Below, in pieces: positions 16,706 to 26,827 of a stretch of 43,441 bases of DNA. The stretch spans positions 1 through 43,441 of the forward strand of contig JAHJYW010000024.1 in assembly GCA_018827375.1 (NCBI GenBank), in the 5' to 3' direction. This stretch comes from Alphaproteobacteria bacterium (GTDB taxonomy: Bacteria; Pseudomonadota; Alphaproteobacteria; Caulobacterales; Hyphomonadaceae). Every line of letters starts with the position of its first letter. Within the stretch, counting starts at the first letter, position 1. The notes below the pieces were generated by a model. It was not told the origin of the DNA. It saw only the letters and a program-made list of their open reading frames with translations, and did no database searches. A program made the position numbers and the translations under genes.

Positions 16706-18841
16706 ATGAGCTCAGACAACACGCATCGACACGCAAGGACTTCCTGGTGGTTCCTTATGCTGGTTGCGTTCGCGGCCAGCTTTTTGCTGCAGTTCATGAT
16801 GCAGTGGAAATACTCTGACTCGAATTTACTGATTCTGGACGATAACGCTTACATTCCAAACTATTTGCTCGGCAAATTCGGCGGCGAGCCGACGAATTTC
16901 CTGCCTTACAAGCTTCTGGAAATCACAGCGGCCTTCAAATCGGTCGTCCTTATCAAGATATCCTCGCTCGTCACGCTAGGCATGATAACGGCACTATTCA
17001 CGGTCGTTCTGGACAGTCTGACCAAGGACAAGGTTCTGGCCATTGTGACTGGACTCGCGTTCACGACTTACACGATTGCGCTTGAACAGGGCTTTTTTGT
17101 CACGGGTTCACATCCCAGTCTGGGAATGGTCTTCGCCCTTGGCGCTCTGGCCGTTTTCATGCGATCAGGCTCAAAAAACGGCGCTGCCCGTCCGGTGCTC
17201 GTCTTCGTGTCGGCGCTCCTCGCCCTGCTGTCATCGGTCTCATCTCCGACAACCCTTCTGGTCATACTCGCACCGCCTCTATGGGTGCTGATTGCTTTCC
17301 TGTTTCACCGCTCGGTGCGGAATCTCGGAATTGGTCTCGCGCTTACCATCTGGCCCGCCGCGCTGCGCGCCATCGCCGGGAATACCAGTTTCCATTATGC
17401 TAAGGCAGCGGGCTGGACCGAACTCACACCCGGGAATTTCGTTCAGAATATTGGCAATGCGCTGGCGGCCGTTTTCCTAGCGCCCCTATCGGGGGGGGGG
17501 CTCGCAGCCGGGCTCTATCTCGGGCTATTCGCCATGCTCGCTAGCATCCTCGTGCTTGGCCTTGTCCGACTGAAGCGCACGCTGGCTGATGAGACGACGG
17601 CTCACGCGCCAGCGGATGCCCTCTTCATCCTTCTGGCCTGCGCCCTGCTAACGGCCATTCTCGTGCTCGGTCCATCGCTCGTCGTTACGGCTTACTATCC
17701 GCGGTACGCGTGGCCTGCCTACCTGTTCGGCGCACTTCTGCTGGCTGCGCCGCTTGTCTGGCTGTCAAGCCGGTCCGGCCTGTCGCGGTGGTTCACCCTA
17801 GCGATAATGACCTGCTTAATCGTCCTGAACACCGTAACGGCGACGCAGCGCCGTGATTCCGAATTCCTGCCTTACCTGAAGGCTCACCAGGTTGTCGCGG
17901 CCCTGACGCGTGACGCGGCCCCGGCATGGCCCTCTAACGCGCAGGTCGTCATGTTACTTCCCAAGGGCATGGCCTCTCCCAGTCAAGGGGTGAACCACTG
18001 GAGCACGGATTATCTCAGGATGCTGTCGAACCATCCGGAAATACTCGCGCTCATCGGTCCTGACTCAAGGGTGTCGGGGGACCCTTTCGTCGAGAAATGG
18101 AGCCGCGACGGCAAGGACTACTGGTCAGACAAGAATGGCCGGCTGTCTCGCGAGCATATGAAGGGCCTGGAACCGGATCGGCCAACATTCGTCTATCGCT
18201 ACAATGCCAGCAGAGACGCCCTGGAGCCCGTAAATCTGGCGTTCCTGAAACCGTCCGGCGCCCGATTCTTCCTCGCTCCGGGGCAGGCCCTGGATGGAAC
18301 AAAAGCCTTCACGCCCGCCATCTGCGCTGCGGAGATACCTATCTTCAACTGGCTCGTCACCCAACAGCTGGAAGACCTCGGGACAGCCTGGACAGGCGAC
18401 AATCTGACTTGGGCCGCGGCGGAGCATTTCGTGTTCGACAGCACCGGGTCACGCGAAACGGTCGTGCCCGTGAGCCTCAAGGCAGCTACGCCTGTCCGGC
18501 TCGCCCTCACGCTGTCGCCTTACCATCCGGTCGATGAGGTCCTGCCCAACTCCTCGACCTCCCCGCCCATGCCATTGCGCTCTCCCGCGATCAACATCTA
18601 CCACATGGCCAGCGGGTTTCACGTCACGTCGACCGGCATTCCGTCGATCGTCTCAGGCAATCCGTCAGACGCCATCAGGGTCGTCGGCATAGAGGGCTGC
18701 TTCTACCAAGTCGAAATCGGCGGCAAGACATATCCGCTCGACATCCGCTCGCTGAACGGGAAGTGGACCCTCGGCCGGGGTCTGATGGATCGTTACTGGC
18801 AGGGAGGAATCGACTGGCAGCTCGAAACGGCGCCACAATAA
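16706..18841 (+). CDS. Large polytopic membrane protein with soluble C-terminal domain (GT-C-like)
   Basis: A 711-residue protein. The ATG at 16706 follows AAGGGGG by four bases; the open frame extends upstream to 16526 but only through the divergent gene's start region. About ten membrane helices occupy residues 10-380. A first external loop carries ILDDNAYIPNYLL, an Asp-Asp pair as in GT-C enzymes and as in the gene at 10453. The last 320 residues are soluble and probably periplasmic, without a recognised motif. A run of ten G at 17491-17500 encodes SGGG near residue 263. One base gained or lost there would end the protein within about 80 bases. Its stop is 9 bases from that of convergent gmd. 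Confidence 0.72.
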   Translation: MSSDNTHRHARTSWWFLMLVAFAASFLLQFMMQWKYSDSNLLILDDNAYIPNYLLGKFGGEPTNFLPYKLLEITAAFKSVVLIKISSLVTLGMITALFTVVLDSLTKDKVLAIVTGLAFTTYTIALEQGFFVTGSHPSLGMVFALGALAVFMRSGSKNGAARPVLVFVSALLALLSSVSSPTTLLVILAPPLWVLIAFLFHRSVRNLGIGLALTIWPAALRAIAGNTSFHYAKAAGWTELTPGNFVQNIGNALAAVFLAPLSGGGLAAGLYLGLFAMLASILVLGLVRLKRTLADETTAHAPADALFILLACALLTAILVLGPSLVVTAYYPRYAWPAYLFGALLLAAPLVWLSSRSGLSRWFTLAIMTCLIVLNTVTATQRRDSEFLPYLKAHQVVAALTRDAAPAWPSNAQVVMLLPKGMASPSQGVNHWSTDYLRMLSNHPEILALIGPDSRVSGDPFVEKWSRDGKDYWSDKNGRLSREHMKGLEPDRPTFVYRYNASRDALEPVNLAFLKPSGARFFLAPGQALDGTKAFTPAICAAEIPIFNWLVTQQLEDLGTAWTGDNLTWAAAEHFVFDSTGSRETVVPVSLKAATPVRLALTLSPYHPVDEVLPNSSTSPPMPLRSPAINIYHMASGFHVTSTGIPSIVSGNPSDAIRVVGIEGCFYQVEIGGKTYPLDIRSLNGKWTLGRGLMDRYWQGGIDWQLETAPQ
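17491..17500. repeat. G10 homopolymer inside a membrane-protein gene
   Basis: Ten consecutive G, in frame as part of Ser-Gly-Gly-Gly. Loss of one G brings TGA at 17571-17573 into frame; gain of one brings TAG at 17542-17544 into frame. It is a candidate slipped-strand switch, or a site prone to sequencing error. Confidence 0.95.
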
Positions 18842-18850
18842 GCTGTCTGC

Positions 18851-19921
<1,071 letters not shown>

Positions 19922-20071
19922 CTGAGTTCCATCTCTGCTTTAGGTCCGTCGGTTGAACGGCTTATGGCCTGTAGTCTTTGACAAATGCAAGTTAAGCCTT
20001 GGCCGGCGCGACATAGACAGATTGCTGCGCGGACCGGATACGAACCAGATCGCCTGTGGAGGTAGAAATTC

Positions 20072-20788
20072 TTGTTTGATTTTATTCGGAAACCCGAAAT
20101 CTGGCGCGCCATGGATGCAGGGCTCATGGCCGAAATACCCAGCAAGCTCAGCTTCCAGCTGAAAACCATGCAGGACCTGGCCATGTATGCGCTCCTGCGC
20201 GGCATGAAAGATCAGACCATTGCGGAAATCGGCGGCGGCGATTCGCGCATCCTGCCGCAGCTCGCCAAGTCAAACCGCTGCTTCAACATCGAACCCTTCG
20301 AAGGCGCTGACAATGGCCCGAAAGGCGAGGTCAAGATCGCCGGCGTCGAGAATATCCGTACAACCGTCGGGCGTTTTGATCCGACCCTGAAGGATGCCTC
20401 ATTCGATGTCGTTTTCTCGGTTTCGGTGGTGGAGCACGTTGCCGATCCCGAGTTTCCGGCCTTCCTTGAGGACAATATCCGCATCCTCAAGCCGGGCGGC
20501 GTGATGTATCACGCGATTGACATGTACCTCTCGGATTCGCCTACTGATTTCTGGAGGGATCGCTTTGACATGTATCGCAAGGCCGTGACAGAACGAGACG
20601 ATCTGGTCCCGATCGGCCCGATTGGAGCAATACAACCGGCATTCACACCCGACATGGCATCCAATCCCGATCAGATCATGTACGGCTGGAAGAAGATTTC
20701 GCCCAGCCTGAACGACTTGCGCCAGATCTCGCAAAGCGTTTCCCTCCTTATTGGTGCCAAGCGCAATGGTGCGGTAGAAAATCAATAA
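20072..20788 (+). CDS. Class I SAM-dependent methyltransferase
   Basis: A 238-residue single-domain protein with motif I IAEIGGGDSR at about 50-59, an acidic NIEPFEGAD segment after strand 2, FDVVFSVSVVEHV and ILKPGGVMYHAIDMY. This is the pattern of the Methyltransf_11 group. The start is TTG at 20072, supported by GGAGGT eight bases upstream; no ATG fits as well. The substrate is unknown. It lies 43 bases ahead of the 1743-residue gene on the same strand, so O-methylation of the same glycan or its terminus is a fair inference. Confidence 0.82.
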   Translation: MFDFIRKPEIWRAMDAGLMAEIPSKLSFQLKTMQDLAMYALLRGMKDQTIAEIGGGDSRILPQLAKSNRCFNIEPFEGADNGPKGEVKIAGVENIRTTVGRFDPTLKDASFDVVFSVSVVEHVADPEFPAFLEDNIRILKPGGVMYHAIDMYLSDSPTDFWRDRFDMYRKAVTERDDLVPIGPIGAIQPAFTPDMASNPDQIMYGWKKISPSLNDLRQISQSVSLLIGAKRNGAVENQ

Positions 20789-20831
20789 GAAACGAGCTCC
20801 GTCGCCAGAATGCGGCATAGGGAACTGTATT

Positions 20832-23800
20832 ATGTTGCTTACCATTGCGATACCGGCCTACGGACGCCCCGGCCCCCTGAAGCAGGCGCTGGACAGTTTC
20901 ATCTCGCAGATCGCCGGCAAATACGATGCCGAAGTCGAGATCATTGTCGCCGACGATGCCTCCCCCGACAATTCCCTGGCCTTTGTGGCTGACGTGGCAA
21001 AACAGAATCCCTTTATTAAATATGTCCGCTATCCGCAGAATGTCGGCCTCGAACGCAACCTGATCGAGTGTGCCGCCGGCGCGACAGGCAAGTTCCTGTG
21101 GATTTTCGGCGATGACGACTTCTTAGAGCCTGAGGACGCCATGGACGACATACTCGCGCGGCTGCGAGCGGGACGCCATGACATGCTCGTGCTCAACCGC
21201 ACCCGGCGCTCCAGCGACCTCTCGGAGCTGATCACCGAGAACTGGATGCGCCTTGACGGCAAAGACCGCACCTTCGCCGGCCTGCGTGAGTTCTGCCTGG
21301 AGTTCGGGTTTATCAGCGTGATCGGATTCATCTCGGTGAACATCTTCCGCCGCGCGTCTTTCCAGGCTGTCGATGCGGCACGCTTCTTCGGGACAATGTA
21401 TCCGCAACTCGGCGCGATGCTGGAAGCCTTCCACGACCGCCCGGTGGAACTCGTCGCCCGGCCGACCGTGTGTCATCGCACGCAAACGGCGTCGGAAAAG
21501 CGCGCAGCGCTCGGCACGAAGGCCTCGGAAGCCGACTTCATGGCGGATTTCAAGCGCCGCAATGCGATCTATTTCAGCCATCCCTATATCGCGATGCTGA
21601 ACAGCCTTGTGGACAAGGGGGCTTTCACCCTCGACGATATCACGCGCATCCCCGAAAACACGGTGATCAACGGCCTGCTGGTCGATTTTCTCATCGATTG
21701 CGTGGACAAGAGCCGCCTTTATCCTGATACGTTCTCACAGGATGACTGGAAAATCACGAAACGCTTCCTCGGCCGCCTTCCGCTATCGAAGACGCAACGC
21801 GCGGCCATGACTGAAATATTCGGCGCCGCGCCGGCCGGCCAGCCGGATGCAAAGCGGCCCCAGGCCATAGGAAAACAGAAGATGCTGACAATTTCCGTGG
21901 TGAGCCCGAGCTACAATCAATCCGAATTCCTCGACGAATGCCTGAGTTCCGTGCGCGACCAGACGTACAAGCCGATCGAGCATTTCGTATTTGATCCGGG
22001 CTCGACGGACGGCAGCCGCGACATCGCCCGGAAATACAAGACTGTGACCCTGTTCGAAGAGCCGGACGAGGGCCAGTCCGATGCGTTGAACAAGGGTTTC
22101 GCGCGCGCCAGAGGCGACATCATCGCCTGGCTGAATTCCGATGACGTCTTCGCCTCGCCGGATGTGTTCAAGAAAGTGATCGACCGGTTCAATGCGCCGG
22201 ACGCGCCCGACATCGTCTACGGCAAGGGCATCTATATCAACGAGACCGGCGAGACGCTGCGGGACGTCTACATAAACAAGAATCCCGAAACGCTTCCCTG
22301 GCGCCTGCAGCAGGAAGACGGGATCCTGCAGCCCGCTCTGTTCATGCGCCGCAGCGTGATTGAGGATGTCGGCGAGCTGACCGGGTCGCGCCACTATTGC
22401 ATGGACTACGAATACTGGATTCGCTGCGTCGCGGCTGGCAAGACCTTCGCCTATGTCGATGAGAACTTTGCTCTGGCGCGTTACCATAATAACAACAAGA
22501 CCTATGGCCAGCGTGGCAACAGCTATGCCGAAGTCTGCGACATGCTGGTCGCGCATTTCGGCTATGCCAACCATACCTGGCTTCGCCGGTATGCCGAATT
22601 CCTGAGCGACGGCTTCGACGGCGTGCTGGCGCACGGCCAAAATTCCGACATTGCTGACACAGCCATACTGGACGGCATATATCGCAAGCTGCTTATGGAC
22701 TATAACGGCAGCAAGCTGGTGTTGGACCATCTCGCGGCAAATGCATCCGCCAAGGGTTATGGCGACACATTGCGCGAGATGCAGCGACTGGGCATCGGCC
22801 CGTCCGTGCCGTGCATGGAAGTTCGGCTCGAAACGACCTCGAAGCGGGGCCAGTCACTTTACACAGTCGGGCCGCGTCGCTGGGCCTTCGATGCGGGCTG
22901 GAAACAGCGGGAACTCGAAAAGGCGCATGCCTTTATTCAGGAGCAGGCCAATAACCGGCAATCTGAAGTGTGCGTTATCGTCGGCAACGGCCCAAGCCTG
23001 AAGAAAGCCAATCTGGATCTGCTCGCTGGCCATGACGTCATCATTTCGAACAACGCATTCCTCGATAAGCGGCTGAAGGAACTGGCGACTTATTACACGG
23101 TCGTGAACTATCTTGTCGCCGAACAGAGTGCCCACAACATCAACCGTCTCGGAGGGCTGGCAAAGATCCTACCTTACTGGACGGGCTATTGCCTGAACCC
23201 CGGCGAGGACACACATTTCATCGAGGCGGTGGGGCACGCTGCATTCTCGAAGGACATTTTCAAGAACGCATCCTGGCGCCACACAGTCACCTTCTTCAAC
23301 ATGCACATCGCGTTCGGCCTCGGCTACAAACGGGCGGTGCTGATCGGGTTCGACCATTCCTATAAACAGCAGGCGGGCGTCAAGGAAGGCGACGTCATCG
23401 TCAGCCATGAACGCGACGAGAACCACTTCGACAGTAGCTATTTCCAAGGCAAGAAGTGGCAGGCCGCCGACGTAGGTATGATGGAACAGATGTATCTGCT
23501 TGCAAGGCAGGCATACGCGGAAGAAGGCCGTGAGCTAATAAATGCAACGGTTGGTGGCGCGCTTGAAGTGCTGCCGCGCATGGATCTTGCCGACGCCCTC
23601 GCGATGAAACCGCTACCCGAGGCGGCCCTGACCGAGGCAAAAGCCGCTGGCAAGCGCTCGATGGCCAAGCATATCCGCGCCGTCCCGCGCGAGCGTCACG
23701 CCCAAGTTGACGAGACTTCCGTTGTGGCGCGTTTGCTGGCTGCCCGTAAAGGTGACGATCACATCATGGTTGATGTCGGCGCGCATGTTGGCACATCGGC

Positions 23801-26063
23801 GCAATGCTTTCACGATCTTGGCTGGTCGATCCATTGTTTTGAACCGGATGCTAAGAACCGAGCCATGCTTTGCGAACGCTTCGGCGAGGCAAGAAATGTG
23901 AGGATCGACACACGCGCCGTGAGCGATGTGGCGGCAAAAGGAGTCAGCTTCTTCACGTCTCCGCAAAGTACAGGCATCTCCGGCCTGCATGCGTTCCACG
24001 ACTCCCACGTCGTCTCGGACCCCGTTGAGGTCACGACCGTAGCTGACGTCGTTGCCGACCGTAACTTGTCGCGTATCGACTTCCTCAAGATCGACGTTGA
24101 AGGCTTCGATCTGAATGTCCTGAAGGGCGTGCCATGGGACCGCCTGAAGCCCGACGTCGTTGAGTGCGAGTTCGAGGACGCAAAAACCCTGAAGCTTGGG
24201 CACGACTGGAAAGACATTGCCGAATATCTGAGCAACCTAGGCTATGCAGTCTATGTCAGCGAGTGGCATCCGATAATCCGATATGGCATTCCACATGACT
24301 GGCACCGCGTCGCTCCTTACCAGGATCACGAAATGCCGGACGACGCCTGGGGCAATATCCTCGCGTTCCAGAAAGACCCGGGATACCCGGCGCTTGCCAG
24401 CGCGTTCGACGAACTCATGGAATTCCGGGTTCCGCTTCCTGATAAGCGCCCCATAAAATCCGCCAACGGGAATGATGCTGCGAGCGCCGTCGGTACGAAG
24501 CCAGGTTCCCCCACCCGCCCAGACAGACCAACGCCTAAATCAGTCAGCCAGATGAATACAGAAAGCAAAGCTTCAATGTTAAAACAGATGCCTGACACTT
24601 CCCTTCCGATCGTGGCCGCCGATCCGCAGAAATCAGTATGGTACGTGGACCTCGCCCACCGCATTCACCGCGCGTCTCCGCGACTCTACAACCTGATCCG
24701 TTTCCTGCGCCGGGCAGCGCTGCATGGCGTGTCGCGGCCCATGCTGGCGCTGCCGCTTGCCATACTAGGTACTGCCATCCTGGTTGCTGCTTTCAGTGCG
24801 GATCTTGCCGCTTACCGGCCCTGGACCTTTACCGGGCTCGGCTTCGGTGTCCTGGCAACCTTGCTGGCCTACACGGCCTTCCGTTCCCAAGGCCATGCAG
24901 AGTCGCTTCACCAAGAAGTGGGCGCCATCCGGGGCGAGGTAAAGGGGCTCTCCGGTCGGCTCCCGCACAGCTTTGTGAAGATTCATGACAAACTCCTGAC
25001 AATTGATGCCCGGACAGCGTCAATCGAACGCGACGCGCTCGGTACCGCACGCGCACTTGATGATATCCGCGCCGTCAATAGTGTCGCCCAGAGCAAGATT
25101 GACACACTCGAAGCCAACAATAAGGAATTGAAGACCCGGATTGCACGCCTTGAAACGCTTCTCGGTCCGAGCGGTCAGGTTGAGACCATCCGTAAGGATG
25201 TCGTTGGCAAGGTCGATTCCCTCAACAGGGAAGTGTCGGACAAATTCACTACCGCTGAAACCGCCGTCAAGTCTGTCGAGGGCAAATTGGCCGTGATCGA
25301 CAAATGGGCGCAGTTCGATAACGCAACCTGGTACCAGCATTTTAACCGCCGTCTTACCAACGATCAGATCGTTACTCTGGAGAGCGAATGGCGTAAGCGC
25401 CTCTCGGTGCCAATCAGCCGGGCGGTCCTAGGATACATGGCAAACCGCGCCTGCGAGATAGAGCGGCAGCTTGATGGCCGACTCGCTACATCGGTCGAGG
25501 ACATCCTCCTGCGCTCGCTCGTGGCTCGCGCTGTGAAGGGCCCGAAGATCGACGTCTTGGAAATCGGTACGCTTTTCGGGGTTGGCGCCGGCGTGATGTT
25601 CGATGCACTCGCCAATCACTATGAGGAAGTTCACTTCACGCTGCTCGATCCGCTCGAAGGCTATTACAATGTCAGCCAGGCTGACATCCTGACAGGCCAA
25701 CGCATCGACGAGCGCACGCTCCGTCGCAACCTTCAGCGCGTAGGCATGACCGAAGACCAGTTCACGCTGATCAAGAAGCTGAGCACGGACAATGATGCGA
25801 TCAAGGCCGCCAGCGAACGCCAGTACGACCTTCTCGTGATTGACGCGGATCATTCCTATGCAGGCGTGAAAGCGGACTTCGAGAACTACGCGCGCTACGT
25901 GAAACTGGGCGGCTATATCATCTTTGACGATTATGGCTCGGCTGACTGGCCGGATGTTCAGGAATATGTGGATTCAGAAATCAGCTCGGTTGATTTCATC
26001 GCACGTGTCGGCGCGAGCTGGCGGACTTGTGTGTACCGCATTGTGAAAAACCCGGCCGCCTAG
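20832..26063 (+). CDS. 1743-residue fusion: GT2-GT2-DUF115-like-FkbM methyltransferase-TM hairpin-coiled coil-methyltransferase
   Basis: A single uninterrupted frame; AGGGAA stands seven bases before the ATG. First GT2 about 1-345 (Asp41/Asp42; Asp94-96). Second GT2 from residue 351 (Asp388; Asp437/Asp438 in LNSDD), whose first Met could also be an internal start. DUF115-like domain about 713-930, opening with VGNGPSL (717-723) and containing GLGYKRAVLIGFD, similar to GT42 sialyltransferases and MptE-like proteins. FkbM methyltransferase about 975-1180 (VDVGAHVG; IDVEG at 1087-1091). A low-complexity linker. Two membrane helices at about 1304-1324 and 1333-1351. Coiled coil about 1355-1490. 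TylF-like methyltransferase about 1500-1743 (LEIGT at 1576; DADHSY at 1671). With a hairpin anchor both ends are cytoplasmic. The layout suggests polymerisation, length sensing and methyl capping on one chain. Acceptor, donors and cap are unknown. Confidence 0.9.
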   Translation: MLLTIAIPAYGRPGPLKQALDSFISQIAGKYDAEVEIIVADDASPDNSLAFVADVAKQNPFIKYVRYPQNVGLERNLIECAAGATGKFLWIFGDDDFLEPEDAMDDILARLRAGRHDMLVLNRTRRSSDLSELITENWMRLDGKDRTFAGLREFCLEFGFISVIGFISVNIFRRASFQAVDAARFFGTMYPQLGAMLEAFHDRPVELVARPTVCHRTQTASEKRAALGTKASEADFMADFKRRNAIYFSHPYIAMLNSLVDKGAFTLDDITRIPENTVINGLLVDFLIDCVDKSRLYPDTFSQDDWKITKRFLGRLPLSKTQRAAMTEIFGAAPAGQPDAKRPQAIGKQKMLTISVVSPSYNQSEFLDECLSSVRDQTYKPIEHFVFDPGSTDGSRDIARKYKTVTLFEEPDEGQSDALNKGFARARGDIIAWLNSDDVFASPDVFKKVIDRFNAPDAPDIVYGKGIYINETGETLRDVYINKNPETLPWRLQQEDGILQPALFMRRSVIEDVGELTGSRHYCMDYEYWIRCVAAGKTFAYVDENFALARYHNNNKTYGQRGNSYAEVCDMLVAHFGYANHTWLRRYAEFLSDGFDGVLAHGQNSDIADTAILDGIYRKLLMDYNGSKLVLDHLAANASAKGYGDTLREMQRLGIGPSVPCMEVRLETTSKRGQSLYTVGPRRWAFDAGWKQRELEKAHAFIQEQANNRQSEVCVIVGNGPSLKKANLDLLAGHDVIISNNAFLDKRLKELATYYTVVNYLVAEQSAHNINRLGGLAKILPYWTGYCLNPGEDTHFIEAVGHAAFSKDIFKNASWRHTVTFFNMHIAFGLGYKRAVLIGFDHSYKQQAGVKEGDVIVSHERDENHFDSSYFQGKKWQAADVGMMEQMYLLARQAYAEEGRELINATVGGALEVLPRMDLADALAMKPLPEAALTEAKAAGKRSMAKHIRAVPRERHAQVDETSVVARLLAARKGDDHIMVDVGAHVGTSAQCFHDLGWSIHCFEPDAKNRAMLCERFGEARNVRIDTRAVSDVAAKGVSFFTSPQSTGISGLHAFHDSHVVSDPVEVTTVADVVADRNLSRIDFLKIDVEGFDLNVLKGVPWDRLKPDVVECEFEDAKTLKLGHDWKDIAEYLSNLGYAVYVSEWHPIIRYGIPHDWHRVAPYQDHEMPDDAWGNILAFQKDPGYPALASAFDELMEFRVPLPDKRPIKSANGNDAASAVGTKPGSPTRPDRPTPKSVSQMNTESKASMLKQMPDTSLPIVAADPQKSVWYVDLAHRIHRASPRLYNLIRFLRRAALHGVSRPMLALPLAILGTAILVAAFSADLAAYRPWTFTGLGFGVLATLLAYTAFRSQGHAESLHQEVGAIRGEVKGLSGRLPHSFVKIHDKLLTIDARTASIERDALGTARALDDIRAVNSVAQSKIDTLEANNKELKTRIARLETLLGPSGQVETIRKDVVGKVDSLNREVSDKFTTAETAVKSVEGKLAVIDKWAQFDNATWYQHFNRRLTNDQIVTLESEWRKRLSVPISRAVLGYMANRACEIERQLDGRLATSVEDILLRSLVARAVKGPKIDVLEIGTLFGVGAGVMFDALANHYEEVHFTLLDPLEGYYNVSQADILTGQRIDERTLRRNLQRVGMTEDQFTLIKKLSTDNDAIKAASERQYDLLVIDADHSYAGVKADFENYARYVKLGGYIIFDDYGSADWPDVQEYVDSEISSVDFIARVGASWRTCVYRIVKNPAA

Positions 26064-26092
26064 ACGACTCGTCCTTGCCGTCAGGCGCGGGG

Positions 26093-26728
26093 TCAGCCTG
26101 CGTTTGAAGGCGCTAAAACGCGCGCATCGACCCGACGTCGGACTTCGTCCCAGAGCTCGAAATCGCCGGCGAATATTCCACGTATGCGGGCGCTCCTCTT
26201 CGGAGAGCTCGAAGTCACCCTCAGCGGTGTTCAGTTGCCATATTTTGGCCGCTTCAGGGCCGAGCACCGATTGCAGGAAGGCATCCAGATCAGACTGGTC
26301 ACCGATCGGGAAGTCGGGAATCGAGCCATCTCTCTGCTGTTGGAAATAGCGCTTCGTGGCGAGCTCACGTTCGTATGCATTGCTTTCCATGAAATCCAGC
26401 CATGGCATCAGTCCAAGTTTGACTGCGGATGCCCGCGTTGGCCAGAGTCGCGAGCGAGGTGACTCCAAAGGGAAATCGTGCTCGTTTCGGGTTCCCGCAT
26501 AACGCTGAAATACGTGGCTGACGGCCCGAACAATTCCCGCAGCTCAGTGTAGGGCATGTGCGCGCCGACAGCCTTGTAGACCGACAAATCCTCCGCGCTC
26601 ATCGCACACGGGGCGGCCATCTCGGACTGTGTGCCGGGGTGCAGCACATTCCGCGTGTTCAGGGTGCGGTTCAGGACATTCATCACGGAAGAACCGGCCG
26701 TTTTTGGAATATGGATTAACACATACAC
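26093..26728 (-). pseudogene. Frameshifted sulfotransferase-family gene
   Basis: From a GTG at 26728 (AGGAG upstream) the frame encodes VLIHIPKTAGSS, the PAPS-binding loop of cytosolic-type sulfotransferases, then YFSVMREP and TISLWSHLARDS; it stops at 26408. The protein continues in a second frame from the 26410-26470 overlap (KLGLMPWLDFMESNAYERELATKRYFQQ to SEEERPHT). A second shift near 26185 leads to a third frame, IFAGDFELWDEVRRRVDARVLAPSNAG with TGA at 26093. The three pieces in order read as one sulfotransferase of about 210 residues. Two independent shifts suggest decay, unless they are sequencing errors. If intact, it would have sulfated the glycan. Confidence 0.75.
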
Positions 26729-26827
26729 GGGCGAAGAACTCCTGCATTTCTATACAGGGAATCTGCCTATCCGCTCCTGGCGCCAATCACGACCAAGTGA
26801 AAAAAAACCATTAGGCTCTCGGGCTGC

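Noticed and set aside
21783..22730. 315-codon minus-strand open frame
   Set aside because: It is a shadow of the second GT2 domain of the 1743-residue protein.
20832..26063. The giant gene as an artefact of merged neighbouring genes
   Set aside because: The frame is open throughout with consistent coding character and no stop between domains; an internal start at 21882 is possible but not needed.
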